Under the pieces are notes generated by a model, which was given only the letters and a program-made list of their open reading frames with translations, ran no database searches and was not told where the DNA came from. Made by a program: the position numbers and the translations under genes. Below, one piece after another: positions 21,307-32,061 of a stretch of 64,000 nucleotides of DNA; the first letter of the stretch is position 1; every line of letters begins with the position of its first letter. This stretch comes from Karstenula rhodostoma CBS 690.94. Taxonomy: Eukaryota; Ascomycota; Dothideomycetes; Pleosporales; Didymosphaeriaceae. The stretch is from positions 1,323,132-1,387,131 of the forward strand of contig MU001503.1 of the NCBI GenBank assembly GCA_010093485.1. Direction: 5' to 3'.

Positions 21307-22300
21307 TCGTGATGAAGTTATACTTTCTCTTCCGACTCATTTCACCATGGTGCCTACCTGAACATATGCTTCTCGACCTTTAGGGAAGCCGCGACGGCAC
21401 CCAAACGAGCCATGGGACCGAACACCATCTCAACAACTGTGAGGTGTCGTAGTCTTGTGTTGGTATTCCACGGTGACAAGAACGGTATGTTACATGACGC
21501 TGAAATACGACGACGCACACGATATAATGGATTGACACGCTAAATATAGGACGCGTTCAGGAGCAACGCGGTTCCACGTGATCGGTACCAGGGACTCGGA
21601 CTCTCCCAAACCGTTCAGCGAGGAAGTGCTGCACGACTGCACGCTGCATGAAAGCAATACATGCCCAAAAATTCAAGCATGCTAACAGGGCGTTTTAGAT
21701 GTAGCGATCACGAGGATAACGAGGATCCATGACGAGACAGACAAGTGCAATTTCCCCACCCTGCCAGGCCTCACGGATTGGCTGGCGGATCGAGGATTGG
21801 CGCCCCCTTGGATAATGCACTTGCCCGACGGCACCATCACCTGTCACTCCAACCTCACTGTGCCTTGCACACGACATCGATATGCACTTCCATCACTGCT
21901 AACGACCGGACTGACGAAATTGCAGACAGCAGAGCCGCACTGCGCAGCCCAGTATGCAAAAGCCACAGGTCGGCCACAGCCACAGCACCCCGCCAATCGT
22001 CTGGAGGGAGGCCGTTCATACGACTGCCAGCCGGGCGCCCTCCACCCAAGACCTCGCGCGCAACACTGCGCCCTCTCTCCGAACTTTCTTAGACAACATC
22101 GCCTGCCTTCCACCCACCCACCATTCTTCCCGCCCTTGAGTCGCGCAATCATCGTCGCTGACGTTCTCCCCTCCGTGCCCTGCCACCCTCATTGTCGTCC
22201 CTTCACTGTTTAGGCTCCCACTCATAGCATGTACACGCTCCTCGTGGTTGCGGTGTTATTTGCTCTCCTCTTTGACACTGCAGCAGCGTCGAGCCCCGTC
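21307..22300. other. intergenic region
   Basis: Divergent region between the low-complexity gene and the zinc-finger gene. Open frames of 60-140 codons overlap on both strands with no motif. Within it, a frame beginning at 22229 leads into the zinc-finger gene and could be its 5' end. Confidence 0.5.
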
Positions 22301-23268
22301 ATGGACCCGACGATGTCTGCGCCATTTGGGTCCTTGTATCCAGACCCAGATGGCATACTATCTAACCTCTGCGACCTCTGCGCTGTTCCCATGGATGTCT
22401 GCCTACACGCTCTGGTAAGCAACCTTCGCTTGCTGCATATCATTCCTGTCGCTGACCGCCGCAGGCCTCCTACCAGGTGCAGCAGACACCGTCGTTCACA
22501 GCCGAGACCTTCTACGAGCACCCCGAGTGGCCGAACAACGACCCCTACGCCGTCAGCGCACCTATAACAGAACCCGTGCCCGCAGATATGCCCTTCTCCT
22601 ACCCTTACGCCGAGGAGGCCATGCAATCGCTCATGAATGCGAACATTCGCCGACTAGACGACAACGCTACCACTGTAAATCCCAACACCGTACAGATGCA
22701 CGTCGAGGATACGTACACGCCTGGCGATCGATTGGCAGCGACTACCCCACGGCGGCCGGGTCACAAGCGACAACCACCGCGACCGCGTGGCTTCCCATGC
22801 GGTTATGAAGGCTGTGGGAGGACATTCGATCGCTCCTGCGATCTCAAGTGAGACCTCCCACTCTCTTTCTTTGCGGATGGGCGTTGTGGGGTAGACGTGC
22901 CAATGCTGCGCATGTAGACTCGCTGTGCATCATCCTTGCCTGTTACTCACGAGCAGTGCCTCTCCTGCATACGTTGGTACTGAAGTTCGTTCTCGTCGTA
23001 TGCTGACTCTGGCAGACGTCATCAAAAGACCCACCTGATTCGTTCTGAGCGGCCTCACAAATGCTCATTCTGTCACGAAGGCTTCCTGTACCCTAAAGAC
23101 CGCAATCGCCACGAACGTACTCATGACGAATCTACTGCATCCCAGAGCCAGCTCTTCCGCTGCCCAGTTCCCGGTTGTACCAATGTTGGCTTCTCTCGAC
23201 GCGACAACCTGCTCCGCCACCAAAGGAAACAGCACCCGCATATGTGCTCCCCTCAGATGAGCCCTTAG
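22301..23268 (+). CDS. C2H2 zinc-finger protein, three fingers, 249 aa
   Basis: Exons 22301-22414, 22465-22847 and 23016-23268, with introns of 50 and 168 bp. The second intron splits finger 1, and splicing rebuilds it exactly. Finger 1 is CGYEGCGRTF...LKRHQKTH, finger 2 is CSFCHEGFLYPKDRNRHERTH, and finger 3 is CPVPGCTNVGFSRRDNLLRH followed by QRKQH. Three tandem fingers at the C-terminus and an acidic/Pro-rich N-terminal half suggest a DNA-binding transcription factor. The frame is open upstream to a Met at 22229, which would add 24 residues resembling a signal peptide (TLLVVAVLFALLFDTAAA). I prefer 22301 because a nuclear protein should not carry that, but the upstream start cannot be excluded. 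Targets are unknown. Confidence 0.8.
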
Positions 23269-24304
23269 CGATGCTCCCGACCCTAGCATGTTCGCCGTTC
23301 GGTGCGGATCTCGGTGCACACCAACCCTCTTGCGCCGTAACACGTCAGGCATCATGTTATGCCTGGTGATTCCGTTGAATTCGTTTTCTGCATCTCGACT
23401 GCTGCCACAAGATTGTGTTTTCCGGCAAGCATTGGCGTTTGGTTTCGCGTTTGGCGCACGAACCTCTCTCTTTGTGTTACCTACTTTTGCTTATTTTTGG
23501 GTTTCTCACGTGCCCGTTGGAGCACGTGATGGTTTCAAGGTTTGTTTTGGAGTATACCCCTCTTCGCACCTGGTGGTGTTGGATAATACCTACGCTTGGT
23601 CGTCATGCTTGTCATGGCATGTGCCGCGTTTTCATGATTCACGGTTGGTCTCACGGTTAGTTTTTCTCCTTGCTTTTATCATGTCAAAAGCGTTCTGCAT
23701 ACAGATTGGTTGTCTTCATTGACTTTTCGGCATGATGCTGCTTACGGTTTGCGCGTTGTGTGGGAATTTTTATTCTTCATTCTTATACCCTGAGCTGAGC
23801 TCGAACTCTCCGGAGTAGTTGCTACGAGTGAGGATGCTCTGGTGAACTTAAAATATACCCATCCTCTCCATCTTTATGTCTCCATTCAAATTGTGATTGT
23901 TGATGTTCATGCATGTATGTATCCGTTCATGGGATTACTAGGATAGGGCTTGCGTCCCGTGAAGGCAGGATCATGGAGCGACAAGTGTGCACTGGAGCAA
24001 TCGCAAACAATTTTGGCAAGTAGACCCCAGGTATAACTAATCCTCAGGGTAGATTGAGCGGCCATAAGGGTTAGCTCGTACAGGAGGCACCTTGAAGACG
24101 ACGTTATCAATAAGCATACATCGACTGCATATAGGCTCGGTGAAAGCATCTTCCGGCGCCAAAGGTCGAGGTATTGCGAGGTGAATGCTCAACTGCTTAG
24201 TGGCCCATTACGTGGTCAGTCCGCTAAACAACAATCCTGTGCGTGCGGTCGAGTCTCTTTGCAAACCCCAACTTTCACCACATACGCCGAATCAGCAACT
24301 CACC
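23269..24304. other. intergenic region
   Basis: About 1 kb between two plus-strand genes. It is T-rich after 23400, as expected for 3' flank and promoter. Open frames here lack motifs. A frame in phase with the next gene runs upstream to 24185 but lacks protein-like character before its second Met. Confidence 0.5.
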
Positions 24305-25384
24305 ATGCAGCTCTTCAAAACTCTGGGCAGGGCCATCGTCTCTACGCTCAAGTATATAAGCACCGCCTGCGGCAAGTGTCTCGCCGAGGGCATCACCCGC
24401 GACCTCAAGATCGATCTGCCCGACCTTTGGGCATTTATCGCTGCCCATCACGCCCGGATCTCCCCTCTTGTCTTCTACCAGGCTCTCGACCAGGCTCTCG
24501 ACAACCACATTTCCGCTGGCTACACAATTTCGACAAGCACGTCCGACCAAACCAACCGCTGGCTCACCATACTCGTCTTCAACCGCATCATGGCCTCGTC
24601 CCTCAAGCCCATCCTCCCATTCACCATGTACCCCCTCACACCCGGCGACCCGCACCGCTTCCTAGTTGGCCCCTCCCAAATGCCCTTCGACATCCACACT
24701 AGCACCCTCGCCGAAGCCTCACCGTCCTTCACAGTGGCCTTCATATCCTCAATCAAGTCCCCCCTCGCCTTGCCCAACATGACGCCCGAGGACTTCGGTG
24801 CCCTGACAAAGTGGCTCTACACCAACGTCCCGCCGACCTTCGCCCGCGCCACCGACCTCCAGCGCATCTGTGAGCTCTGGGTTGCTGCTTGTCAGCTCGG
24901 CCTCTACCTCAAGGCCAACACGCTGCTACGTCTGGGTATGGAGCTCATGACGCCTGCCGACCGCATCTGCTCTATGGACACCGTACGCTGGGTCTTCGCG
25001 CACACGCTGGCCAGCTCGCCGCTCCGCGGGTTCGTTATCGCAATCTTGGCACAGCGCAGCCAGCCTGACTTCGCGTCTCCGTTTCGGCCTGGTGATATGG
25101 AGATTTGGAAGGAGAGGAACGGGTTCATGCTGAAGTTGCAGCATGCGCGGAAGCTGCTTGCTTTTGCGACTCGAAATACAGACGGCAGGGTCGTCGTGGA
25201 TTTCGATCGGGCAAACAAGGAGGGGAAGGGCATGGGGCAGGGCAATTTGCCGATGCCGGAGTTCTTGGTGTGGGATGAGAGGGTGTGGAATGCAGAGGGG
25301 TTTGTGGTGCCGGATCGCTTCTTTGTCTTTCCTGGGACAGTGGAGTACGAGGAAGGGCTTGTGGAGTTTCTGAAGAGGAAGTAA
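24305..25384 (+). CDS. BTB/POZ-like hypothetical protein, 359 aa
   Basis: A single exon starting at MQLFKTLGRA. The middle (about residues 120-230) reads like a diverged fungal BTB fold: DIHTSTLAEASPSFTVAF, then MTPEDFGALTKWLYTNVPP, then LQRICELWVAACQLGLYLKA, matching the helix-rich order of BTB proteins that use it for dimerisation or cullin-3 binding. The C-terminal 100 residues contain charged, Trp/Phe-rich sequence without a known motif. Codon usage is strongly C-ending in the first two thirds and G-ending near the end, a change of base use within one gene. The BTB call is from pattern only and needs a profile check. Confidence 0.7.
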   Translation: MQLFKTLGRAIVSTLKYISTACGKCLAEGITRDLKIDLPDLWAFIAAHHARISPLVFYQALDQALDNHISAGYTISTSTSDQTNRWLTILVFNRIMASSLKPILPFTMYPLTPGDPHRFLVGPSQMPFDIHTSTLAEASPSFTVAFISSIKSPLALPNMTPEDFGALTKWLYTNVPPTFARATDLQRICELWVAACQLGLYLKANTLLRLGMELMTPADRICSMDTVRWVFAHTLASSPLRGFVIAILAQRSQPDFASPFRPGDMEIWKERNGFMLKLQHARKLLAFATRNTDGRVVVDFDRANKEGKGMGQGNLPMPEFLVWDERVWNAEGFVVPDRFFVFPGTVEYEEGLVEFLKRK

Positions 25385-25609
25385 GGGGCGAAGAGGAGGT
25401 GGGAAGTGGTGAGATGAAGGGTGGTGTGGTGGGAATTTGATGGTTTCCTCCTGGTATCGGACATGGCGTTTTGGGGGTGCTGGGCGTTGGTAGATACCCT
25501 TTTGTTAATGTGATTTTTCTTGGAGTTCCCTGTCTCAGGTATATGATGAGAGTGTGGAGTGAGTGTTCGGCGGTAACTCACGCCAGTCGTGTCTACTTCA
25601 CGAGGAGAC

Positions 25610-26241
25610 ATGGATTACACTCGCGAAAGTACGGATCCTATAGAAGAGCCAGGGCTACATGTGAAGCCAGACGAAGCTTCTAATAGGCACGAAGTGTCGT
25701 CGCCACAAAGCGAACACAGTGCGACACGTGGAAGTTCGGATTTTGCTGAAGAGCAAGACCCAGCTGAGGAAATAGATAATGCATTCGACGGGTCGGAAAT
25801 TGTGAACACGATCCACAGATTTACCACAACGAGTTCGCGGCGGCCAACATACGAGACAGAGGGTGATATGCATATGTGTACGGTGTACCGAACACAAGAC
25901 GACGACATCGTGAACGGTTTGTGCGATACGTTCAAGCAAAGCATGCGCGGAGACGACGAACAACGCCAGCTCTTCGAGAAGGCTGTGCAGATCTTGCACT
26001 TCACCATTGCACTTCGCCGAAGATATTCCTACGATAAGATCGAGTTCATCACCTGGAAGGCGACCACTGGAAAGACCTCACAGCATTACCTGAGCTCCAG
26101 GAAATATGGATGAAGGAAGAGGGGGTTGTGCAACGAACCCAGCTTAGTGCTGGCCAGCAAGAGCTACTGGTGCAGTGCTTGATTTCCGTCAAGCAGTGCC
26201 ATATGCTTCTTCTCCCGAGGCTGATCGCAGCGGAGTTTTGA
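25610..26241 (+). pseudogene. hypothetical gene broken by a frameshift
   Basis: The first frame starts at MDYTRESTDP (25610) and reads as an acidic N-terminus followed by a helical domain (DTFKQSMRGDDEQRQLFEKA, then IALRRRYSYDKIEF). Around 26036-26110 the protein-like signal switches to the next frame, which opens after a TAA at about 26034 and continues as DHWKDLTALPELQEIWMKEE and QQELLVQCLISVKQCHMLLL to a TGA at 26239-26241. The first frame meanwhile degenerates and stops at 26113. No GT-AG pair fits the junction. A one-base indel near 26055 is the simplest explanation, either a real lesion or a sequence error. The family is not recognised. Confidence 0.5.
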
Positions 26242-27469
26242 GGAGATAAGGACACAGCATGCTACTCTCTTCGTGGTTTTGCTGATTCAGTCTGGATTCA
26301 GAATCTTTGCACCATATCCAGTAGGACAGAGACGCAGACTGCTTTAACGAGGACACAACAGAAACTTGAAACCGCCTGGTAGCTTCAAGCCTGTACGAGA
26401 CGTGCAGGTATGCTTCTAGACTGTGCACGATATAGTCGACACCCACTTCGTATATAAATTCAGCATGAGCAAGAGTGGAAAAGAATATGCTGTGAGCTTC
26501 GACGACAAACAAGCTAGCTGGCCTCAGATTGTACGCTCTTGGGATGAATGCTGCCGCGAGAGGGGAGAAGTTGGGGACATGGACGAGCCTTTGGGGGACA
26601 AGAGAGTTAGACACGAGGATATAGATCGACGATGAAGACTAAGATCGTGAGGTCGAGCTAATAAGAGAAAATGAGAGGAGATAGAATGAGCCTCCAGGGG
26701 AATGTGAACTGAGAGAATTGGAGATGGGCATGTACATGGACCAACCGTATGAGGTCATATATGTGTGGGAGGAGTGGAAGAGAACTGAAGTAATCAGGTG
26801 GTAGCCTGAGTAGCGGGACAGCGTATAGGGTGTCTTCTAACCCGTATTGCAGAGTCACGGATCTTGTGCTCTCACAGGCACCTCCTCTAGGCACCAGAGC
26901 TGTAATGTTGTCTCGCTGAGGGGCAATCGAGGTTTTTGAAGTTGTTTATACGACAGCATAAAGTAATACCCCAAAATAGCGGCAGCCCAACAGTGCTGTA
27001 CTGATTTGTTTAAATTTTCATTATGTATGTAAGCTTCGAACCCAGCCTTCTGCATGATTTCTCTTCATGCTCCCCTACAAGGGACATTTTGTTGGTAATA
27101 TGCTGAAGTGTAAGTGGCCTAATCATTCAAATCCGAGATGTAAAAGCTGTATTTCTTACAAAGGATTGCACCTACCTTCTTATGAATGATCGGAGAAGGC
27201 ATGAGTCTCCGGCGGAAGTTGATTTTCCCGAAGACTAGCTTCGAGGCTCGAATTCACCAGAACGCACAGACCATACATCTGCCTTACGGCACTGCGCGGC
27301 TGCCTCGCCTTGTTGTACCGGCATGACCGCTTGCTTGGGGCCAGTGCGCACGCAACAGACTTCGTGGCGGCCACTTGGTCCCCTCTCCTTTCACTTACAC
27401 CTCAACTCGTCGCTCAAGAGAGTCTTCAACATCTCAATCTGCATCGTCTCCTCCTGTCGTCCACTCAAG
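26242..27469. other. intergenic region
   Basis: About 1.2 kb without a convincing gene. Short frames on both strands lack motif or splice support. The frame of the next gene is open upstream to 27323, but that stretch does not look like protein. Confidence 0.55.
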
Positions 27470-28402
27470 ATGGCTTCACCATCGCCATTAAGCGTTCTCC
27501 AGTCCAACCATCCTCACCTTCCCATACCTCCGACCGATCGCGAGCTCATGGGTCTTCGATCCACGCCGTCGACATCCTCCGTCACCTTCAACTTCCCGGG
27601 TCTGCCGGGCGAGATTCGAAACAACATCTACGCTCAAGTCATCCTCGATCTCCCCCCTCTTCCCGAACTTCGCGCCGTACGGCTCTTCGAGAAGTGCACA
27701 CTCCCCAAGGACGCGTTCCCTCTCGCGCATGTCAGCAAGCAGGTGCGAAAAGAGTATTTCAACATGTTCTTAGTTCGCCTGAATTGTGAGATTGCATGGT
27801 CCAACTTCAGCATTCCCATTGCTCAGAGTTTCTTCGCGACCGGTAGCACTGGCGCGCAACCTGGAAGCCTTGTGCTCGAAGTGGGCCTAGGAGATCAATA
27901 CTCCAGAGTCGACCTACTCTCCTTGGTGTGGCTGTGCCGGCAACATAACAGCACGTCACGATATGTCGGATTAGGGTTTAGCCCGGCAGCCAGGGCAGAT
28001 CTTCGACTTCCCCTGTTTTGCAATCGTCTTGAAGCTCTCGTCCAAGCTTTTACCGGCAACGAAGTATCCTTCCGCCCTTCCAAACTCTCCGGAACACCAA
28101 CTCCCTCCTTTGGAGCTTTCACACACATCTATGTTGATCAAGGCATCAAGTCAGAAGGTGACGCTGAGTGGGTTGTGGACGTGCTGATCGTGCTCGAGCA
28201 GCCCTGGAAGACATTGAGCAAGGAAGAGTGGCACGTCCTCCTTATGGTGTACTCGGTGCTTCGAAGGCTGAATGAAGCGACGGTCAGGGTGGAAGAGAAC
28301 GTCGACGGTATTGTCCGGAAGTACGTGTGCGAGAACCAGAGCGGGTCGGGACTTCGTGTGGTGCCTGTTTCCGAGGAGGATGAGAACTCAGCGCTGGAGT
28401 AA
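27470..28402 (+). CDS. 2EXR/F-box-like fungal hypothetical protein, 310 aa
   Basis: A single exon starting at MASPSPLSVLQ, preceded by a C/T-rich leader. The element FPGLPGEIRNNIYAQVI near residue 45 is the N-terminal helix pattern seen in the very large fungal 2EXR/F-box-like group (LPxEIRxxIY). It is followed by a segment typical of the group (PLAHVSKQVRKEYFNMFL). The remainder is a mixed alpha/beta region with no catalytic motif. Members are lineage-expanded in dothideomycetes and mostly uncharacterised. A role as a Skp1-binding adaptor is inference only. There is no sign of damage. Confidence 0.78.
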   Translation: MASPSPLSVLQSNHPHLPIPPTDRELMGLRSTPSTSSVTFNFPGLPGEIRNNIYAQVILDLPPLPELRAVRLFEKCTLPKDAFPLAHVSKQVRKEYFNMFLVRLNCEIAWSNFSIPIAQSFFATGSTGAQPGSLVLEVGLGDQYSRVDLLSLVWLCRQHNSTSRYVGLGFSPAARADLRLPLFCNRLEALVQAFTGNEVSFRPSKLSGTPTPSFGAFTHIYVDQGIKSEGDAEWVVDVLIVLEQPWKTLSKEEWHVLLMVYSVLRRLNEATVRVEENVDGIVRKYVCENQSGSGLRVVPVSEEDENSALE

Positions 28403-28719
28403 GACTCGCGAACTGAGAGCAAGAAGGATTGATGGCCCTAAAGGGCCCATCAGTCCTTGCCACAAAGGGACAAGCAAGGGCGGATGGAGACGGAAACACC
28501 TGCCATAAAATTTGAAGGGCAGTGTTTGGTTGAGGGTTTGTATGGAGGGGTAATGTGTGGAGCGTTCAACGAGACGGGAATAGTCTCGTACGAATTGCAA
28601 TACGCTTCCAGGTACGAACAACACATTTGTGCTGTGATGATGAGAAGAGGTATTTGTTTTCTTGCTCATGAATGTAATTCCCGGCTCTTTCAAAATGACA
28701 ACGGTCTTCTATCCAATCC
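28403..28719. other. short convergent intergenic region
   Basis: About 320 bp between the 2EXR-like gene and the convergent multicopper oxidase. No gene is supported; presumably the two 3' UTRs. Confidence 0.55.
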
Positions 28720-30559
28720 TTAATTGAAAAAGTGATTCACCAACGGATCATATGTCGCATTCCCATAAGCGCTCCCCCCAAAGTCCAAGTAACCCGCCAC
28801 ATACGGCTGAGGAGCCCTCGATGTGATATCAGCCTCATCTCCAAACACCCATGCCGTCTGCATGCCCATGATCATGTGAGCAGCAATGTGGCAATGCATC
28901 ATCCACACACCGGACTCCGAAACGTTGACTCGCCACGCCCGCCATCCTGCTGTGGTATATGGTACACCCTTCTCGGCATATCGGTATTGCATCGTGGTAT
29001 CCCTCAAAGCAGGCGTCCAACCGCTATCTTCGTAAAGCTTCTCTAGCCTCGCATTATTCGTGGCTGCATTGTATGTCCCGTTTCCCGACCCGAGGTCCCA
29101 GAAGTGGCGACCATGGGCGTGGAATGGATGGATATCCCAGCCGCCGCTTGGACCATTGTTATTTTCCCATACGATGTCTATGATTTCGCCGATCTTGGCG
29201 GGGTATGCGAGTGTCTTAGGATCCCATCCGTAATTGGTGAGCGCAGCTTCGTAGTTAGGTATCGCGGACTGTCCTCGTTTGTAAATCTCGGTGAGGTATG
29301 GGTATGTGATGTTTGAGTCTTTCCAGATGTTTCCGTTCTGCGCCCATTGTGTCGTTCCGTTGACCTTTTGCTGCACTGTGATGACGATGGTACGATTGAC
29401 CGAGCTTGCAGGAGGGAACGGATTGGACGAAGTATCGTACGGAGTGAGCGTGTACTCGAGCCAGTTTGCGGCATCTTTTGGAAGGGCGATAGGCTTCTTA
29501 CCCGGCAGAACGATGGACGTGACGTTAGGTTGGTAATGGCCATTCTGTGTAGTACGGTATGACAGCAGTCCATAGCCAGGAACATTGGCAGGTCGATCGC
29601 GGTTCTCGTATTGTATCCAGAAGTCTGTGCGGTTTAGCATCTTGAGCTCTTCGACCGACTTCGTTTTGAACAAGACCGAGAAGCGCTGTCCAGGAGCGAC
29701 TTGCACATGACCAATAAACGCTTCCTTAGTTGTTGATCCGTCGGCTTCAATGACAGTCAGATTCTCGTGACCCTCAATGCCTAACGTAACCAGTGAGATG
29801 GTTTGCTGACCGATGAACCTCAAGCGGTACGTAGTATCCGGTTTGACTTCTATAACGTGTGGTAGACAACTGCTGTCGGTAGCGTTTCCCGTTTGCGCCT
29901 TACCGCTTTGTCCGTTCAGCAGTATCGCATTCGTCTCTCCGCTCCAGACAAAGGGGTTCGCGAGCAGACCTTTCTCAATTGTAGCATCGGTCTTGTTGTA
30001 GTAGTCTTGCTGGAACAAGATTATATCTTCATCATAATCGTATGGCTCTGGCTCGAGAGAATTCACAATCAATGGCCCTGCCGCGGTGATTGTTTGGAAG
30101 CCGACATGTGAATGGTAGAAGTACGTCCCGGCTTCTCCCACTTCGGGGTGGATCTCGTAGTCAAAGAAGTGTCCTGGCGCGATAGGCCATTGGCTCGCTT
30201 GTGGGCTGCCGTCGGAGTATGGTGCTACTCTGGCGGAGAGACCATGCCAGTGCTTCCTAGATTAGCTAATGTGTGTTTCGAAGGGTGGGGAATTGTACGA
30301 CGGTGATGTTTTGGTCGGGAATTTGGTTGTACACTCTTATCCATGTTGTTTCACCCTCTTCTAAATACAACGCCGGTCCAGGAGAGGTTCCGTTGAGAAG
30401 CACTGAGTAGCGCGACTGGCAGTCGATCGTTATATTCGTTGCCGTTGCATAGAGAGTAGTATTAGGGGACCATGATGAGTCGTGTCGGATCAATTCAGCT
30501 GCCGACGGCGTGAACCAGGCCGCGAGCAAAGCTGGAACGGCAATCGCAATGAATGACAT
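28720..30559 (-). CDS. secreted multicopper oxidase (laccase/ascorbate-oxidase type), 597 aa
   Basis: Exon 1 is 30299-30559 and exon 2 is 28720-30252. The 46-bp intron ends in GGAAG, and the phase-0 join restores the first copper motif. A signal peptide (MSFIAIAVPALLAAWFTPSAA) leads the protein. All four copper signatures are present: HWHG at 88-91, FYHSHV with His134/His136, HPFHAHGRHFW and HCHIAAHMIMGM, with Met at the type-1 axial position. More than ten N-glycosylation sequons fit secretion. No C-terminal membrane segment is seen, so it is not a Fet3-type ferroxidase. It oxidises phenols or similar donors and reduces oxygen to water; the natural substrate is unknown, with pigment or melanin chemistry one possibility. 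A decayed GH16 relic lies upstream. Confidence 0.92.
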
Positions 30560-32061
30560 GGCTTCCTTCTGTATGAAGTGCTTGTTGGGCGTTGCATCCT
30601 TATATGGCCATGACCGTCGTGCGCGTTCGGAGCTTTGATGAGCTGCTGTGCGGTGCTCGTGCGCCCTCACGTGGCAAGGGGGAAAGGGGCAACATTAGTG
30701 CCCTAAGAATCCAAAGGTTGTACCTCGGGCGCTTGTATCGTGCAGGCGTTGTTTAGTGCTTATATAAGCCTACGTTGCTACCGATCGCAGTTAGTGATGA
30801 AGAGGCTGTTCTGCAAAGGGTAATGATCAACACTGTGCTTTTTGGAACAAACACGAGGCATACTCTTGATGAGGCTGGTAATTCGTAACCTTTTGGACCC
30901 AAAGCTGCTTTGAATTGATAACGAGAGGCAGTGCGCTGATGCAGAGGACGGAGCTTTGTTTTAATCCTGCTTGTGCTAAGAGTGCAGAAGAATGATCGTC
31001 TGCACGGCCTTTCGAACGACCAGCTCAGGACCATCTCTTTGGAATCATTTATTCCGTGTTCGTAAACTTCGTCATTTATAACACGAAAGAAAGCGGCTGC
31101 GTAGGTACAACGGAGAATGATGATGACAGGATTCGGAGTCCGTTCGTTGGACGTTGGTTCGGTATCATTGCCACACCAGAAGCTGACATCAGCTGCAACT
31201 TTGCCTTGCGAGTTGACGTCTCTGAAGTTGTTGCCAGACCATTCCCAGTCAATCTCGTCTAGATCGTCGGACATGGAGACTAAATTGATGATCATTCCTA
31301 TGCCGGGCGTAGCCTGCATGCTGATCTCGACCTTGCCAAAGAAAATGTATGAGCTCGTGCAAATTTGTGCAGCATCGTGTCGCTTCGCGGATGTATACTC
31401 AGCGCCGTGAAACCCGAAGGCGAGAGTCGCGTAGTCAAAAAGCGTCCATTCTGGTGACAGACTCGTCCATTGGGTGAAATCGATGAAGTAATGCTCTGGA
31501 GCAGTGAACGCGCAAAAATCTGTTGATTGAAGGTGGTCCCAGATTGAAAGAGAGCACCCCCAAAGGTCAGCATGGAGATTTCGTGGTTTTCTGATTGTTG
31601 ACTCGAACTACATAGTGTCCCGTAAAGTGATAGACAGATATAGAGATTTCGTTTTCTTGTCGGATTTTCCAACCCAACATTCAGAGGATTTCTGGCATGG
31701 TCGCGATGGGTGTTGGAGCGAGGCGCATACTAGTATGTGCGAAAGAGAAAGCAAACGTATGGGACGAGCCGTAACGGGTTGTTAGCCCCGTGCGAGATAT
31801 AATCGAGGGAGGGTCCCTGTATGGAGCCGCGGAACGTAATCACGTGTTTTCGCGTGCTTTATCAATCTGAACCCGACCAACCCCGCAATGCTTCCGCCAA
31901 TCACAACCGTCAATGCCTTATCGGGTGAAGCGCGACGCATCTTCGCAACGACGAAAAGGCGTGCAAGGGTAACATCTTGCTGCCTACTTCGATCGATTTA
32001 TAATCTGGCAGCCCCTCAAACCTGGGCCGTCAACTAAATTCTTTGGAAAGTCACATCCATC
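30560..32061. other. intergenic region containing a GH16 relic
   Basis: About 1.5 kb between the divergent multicopper oxidase and GFA genes. It contains the GH16 fragment at 31120-31514 and otherwise only short, motif-free frames. The stretch next to each gene should hold its promoter. Confidence 0.55.
31120..31514 (-). pseudogene. GH16 (Crh-type transglycosylase-like) gene fragment
   Basis: A minus-strand frame open from 31514 carries an unmistakable piece of family GH16: HYFIDFTQWTSLSPEW, then FFGKVEISMQATPGIGMI, then the catalytic element SDDLDEIDWEWSGNN (E-I-D-x-E type, with the nucleophile and acid/base Glu both kept). Such enzymes remodel beta-glucan and chitin in the cell wall. Homology fades after DWEW: the substrate-cleft regions and the conserved WxIDG stretch are absent, there is no start codon or signal peptide in phase upstream, and the frame runs on as non-family sequence to 30753. 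No splice arrangement that I could find rescues it. I read it as a truncated relic of a cell-wall enzyme gene. Confidence 0.7.
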
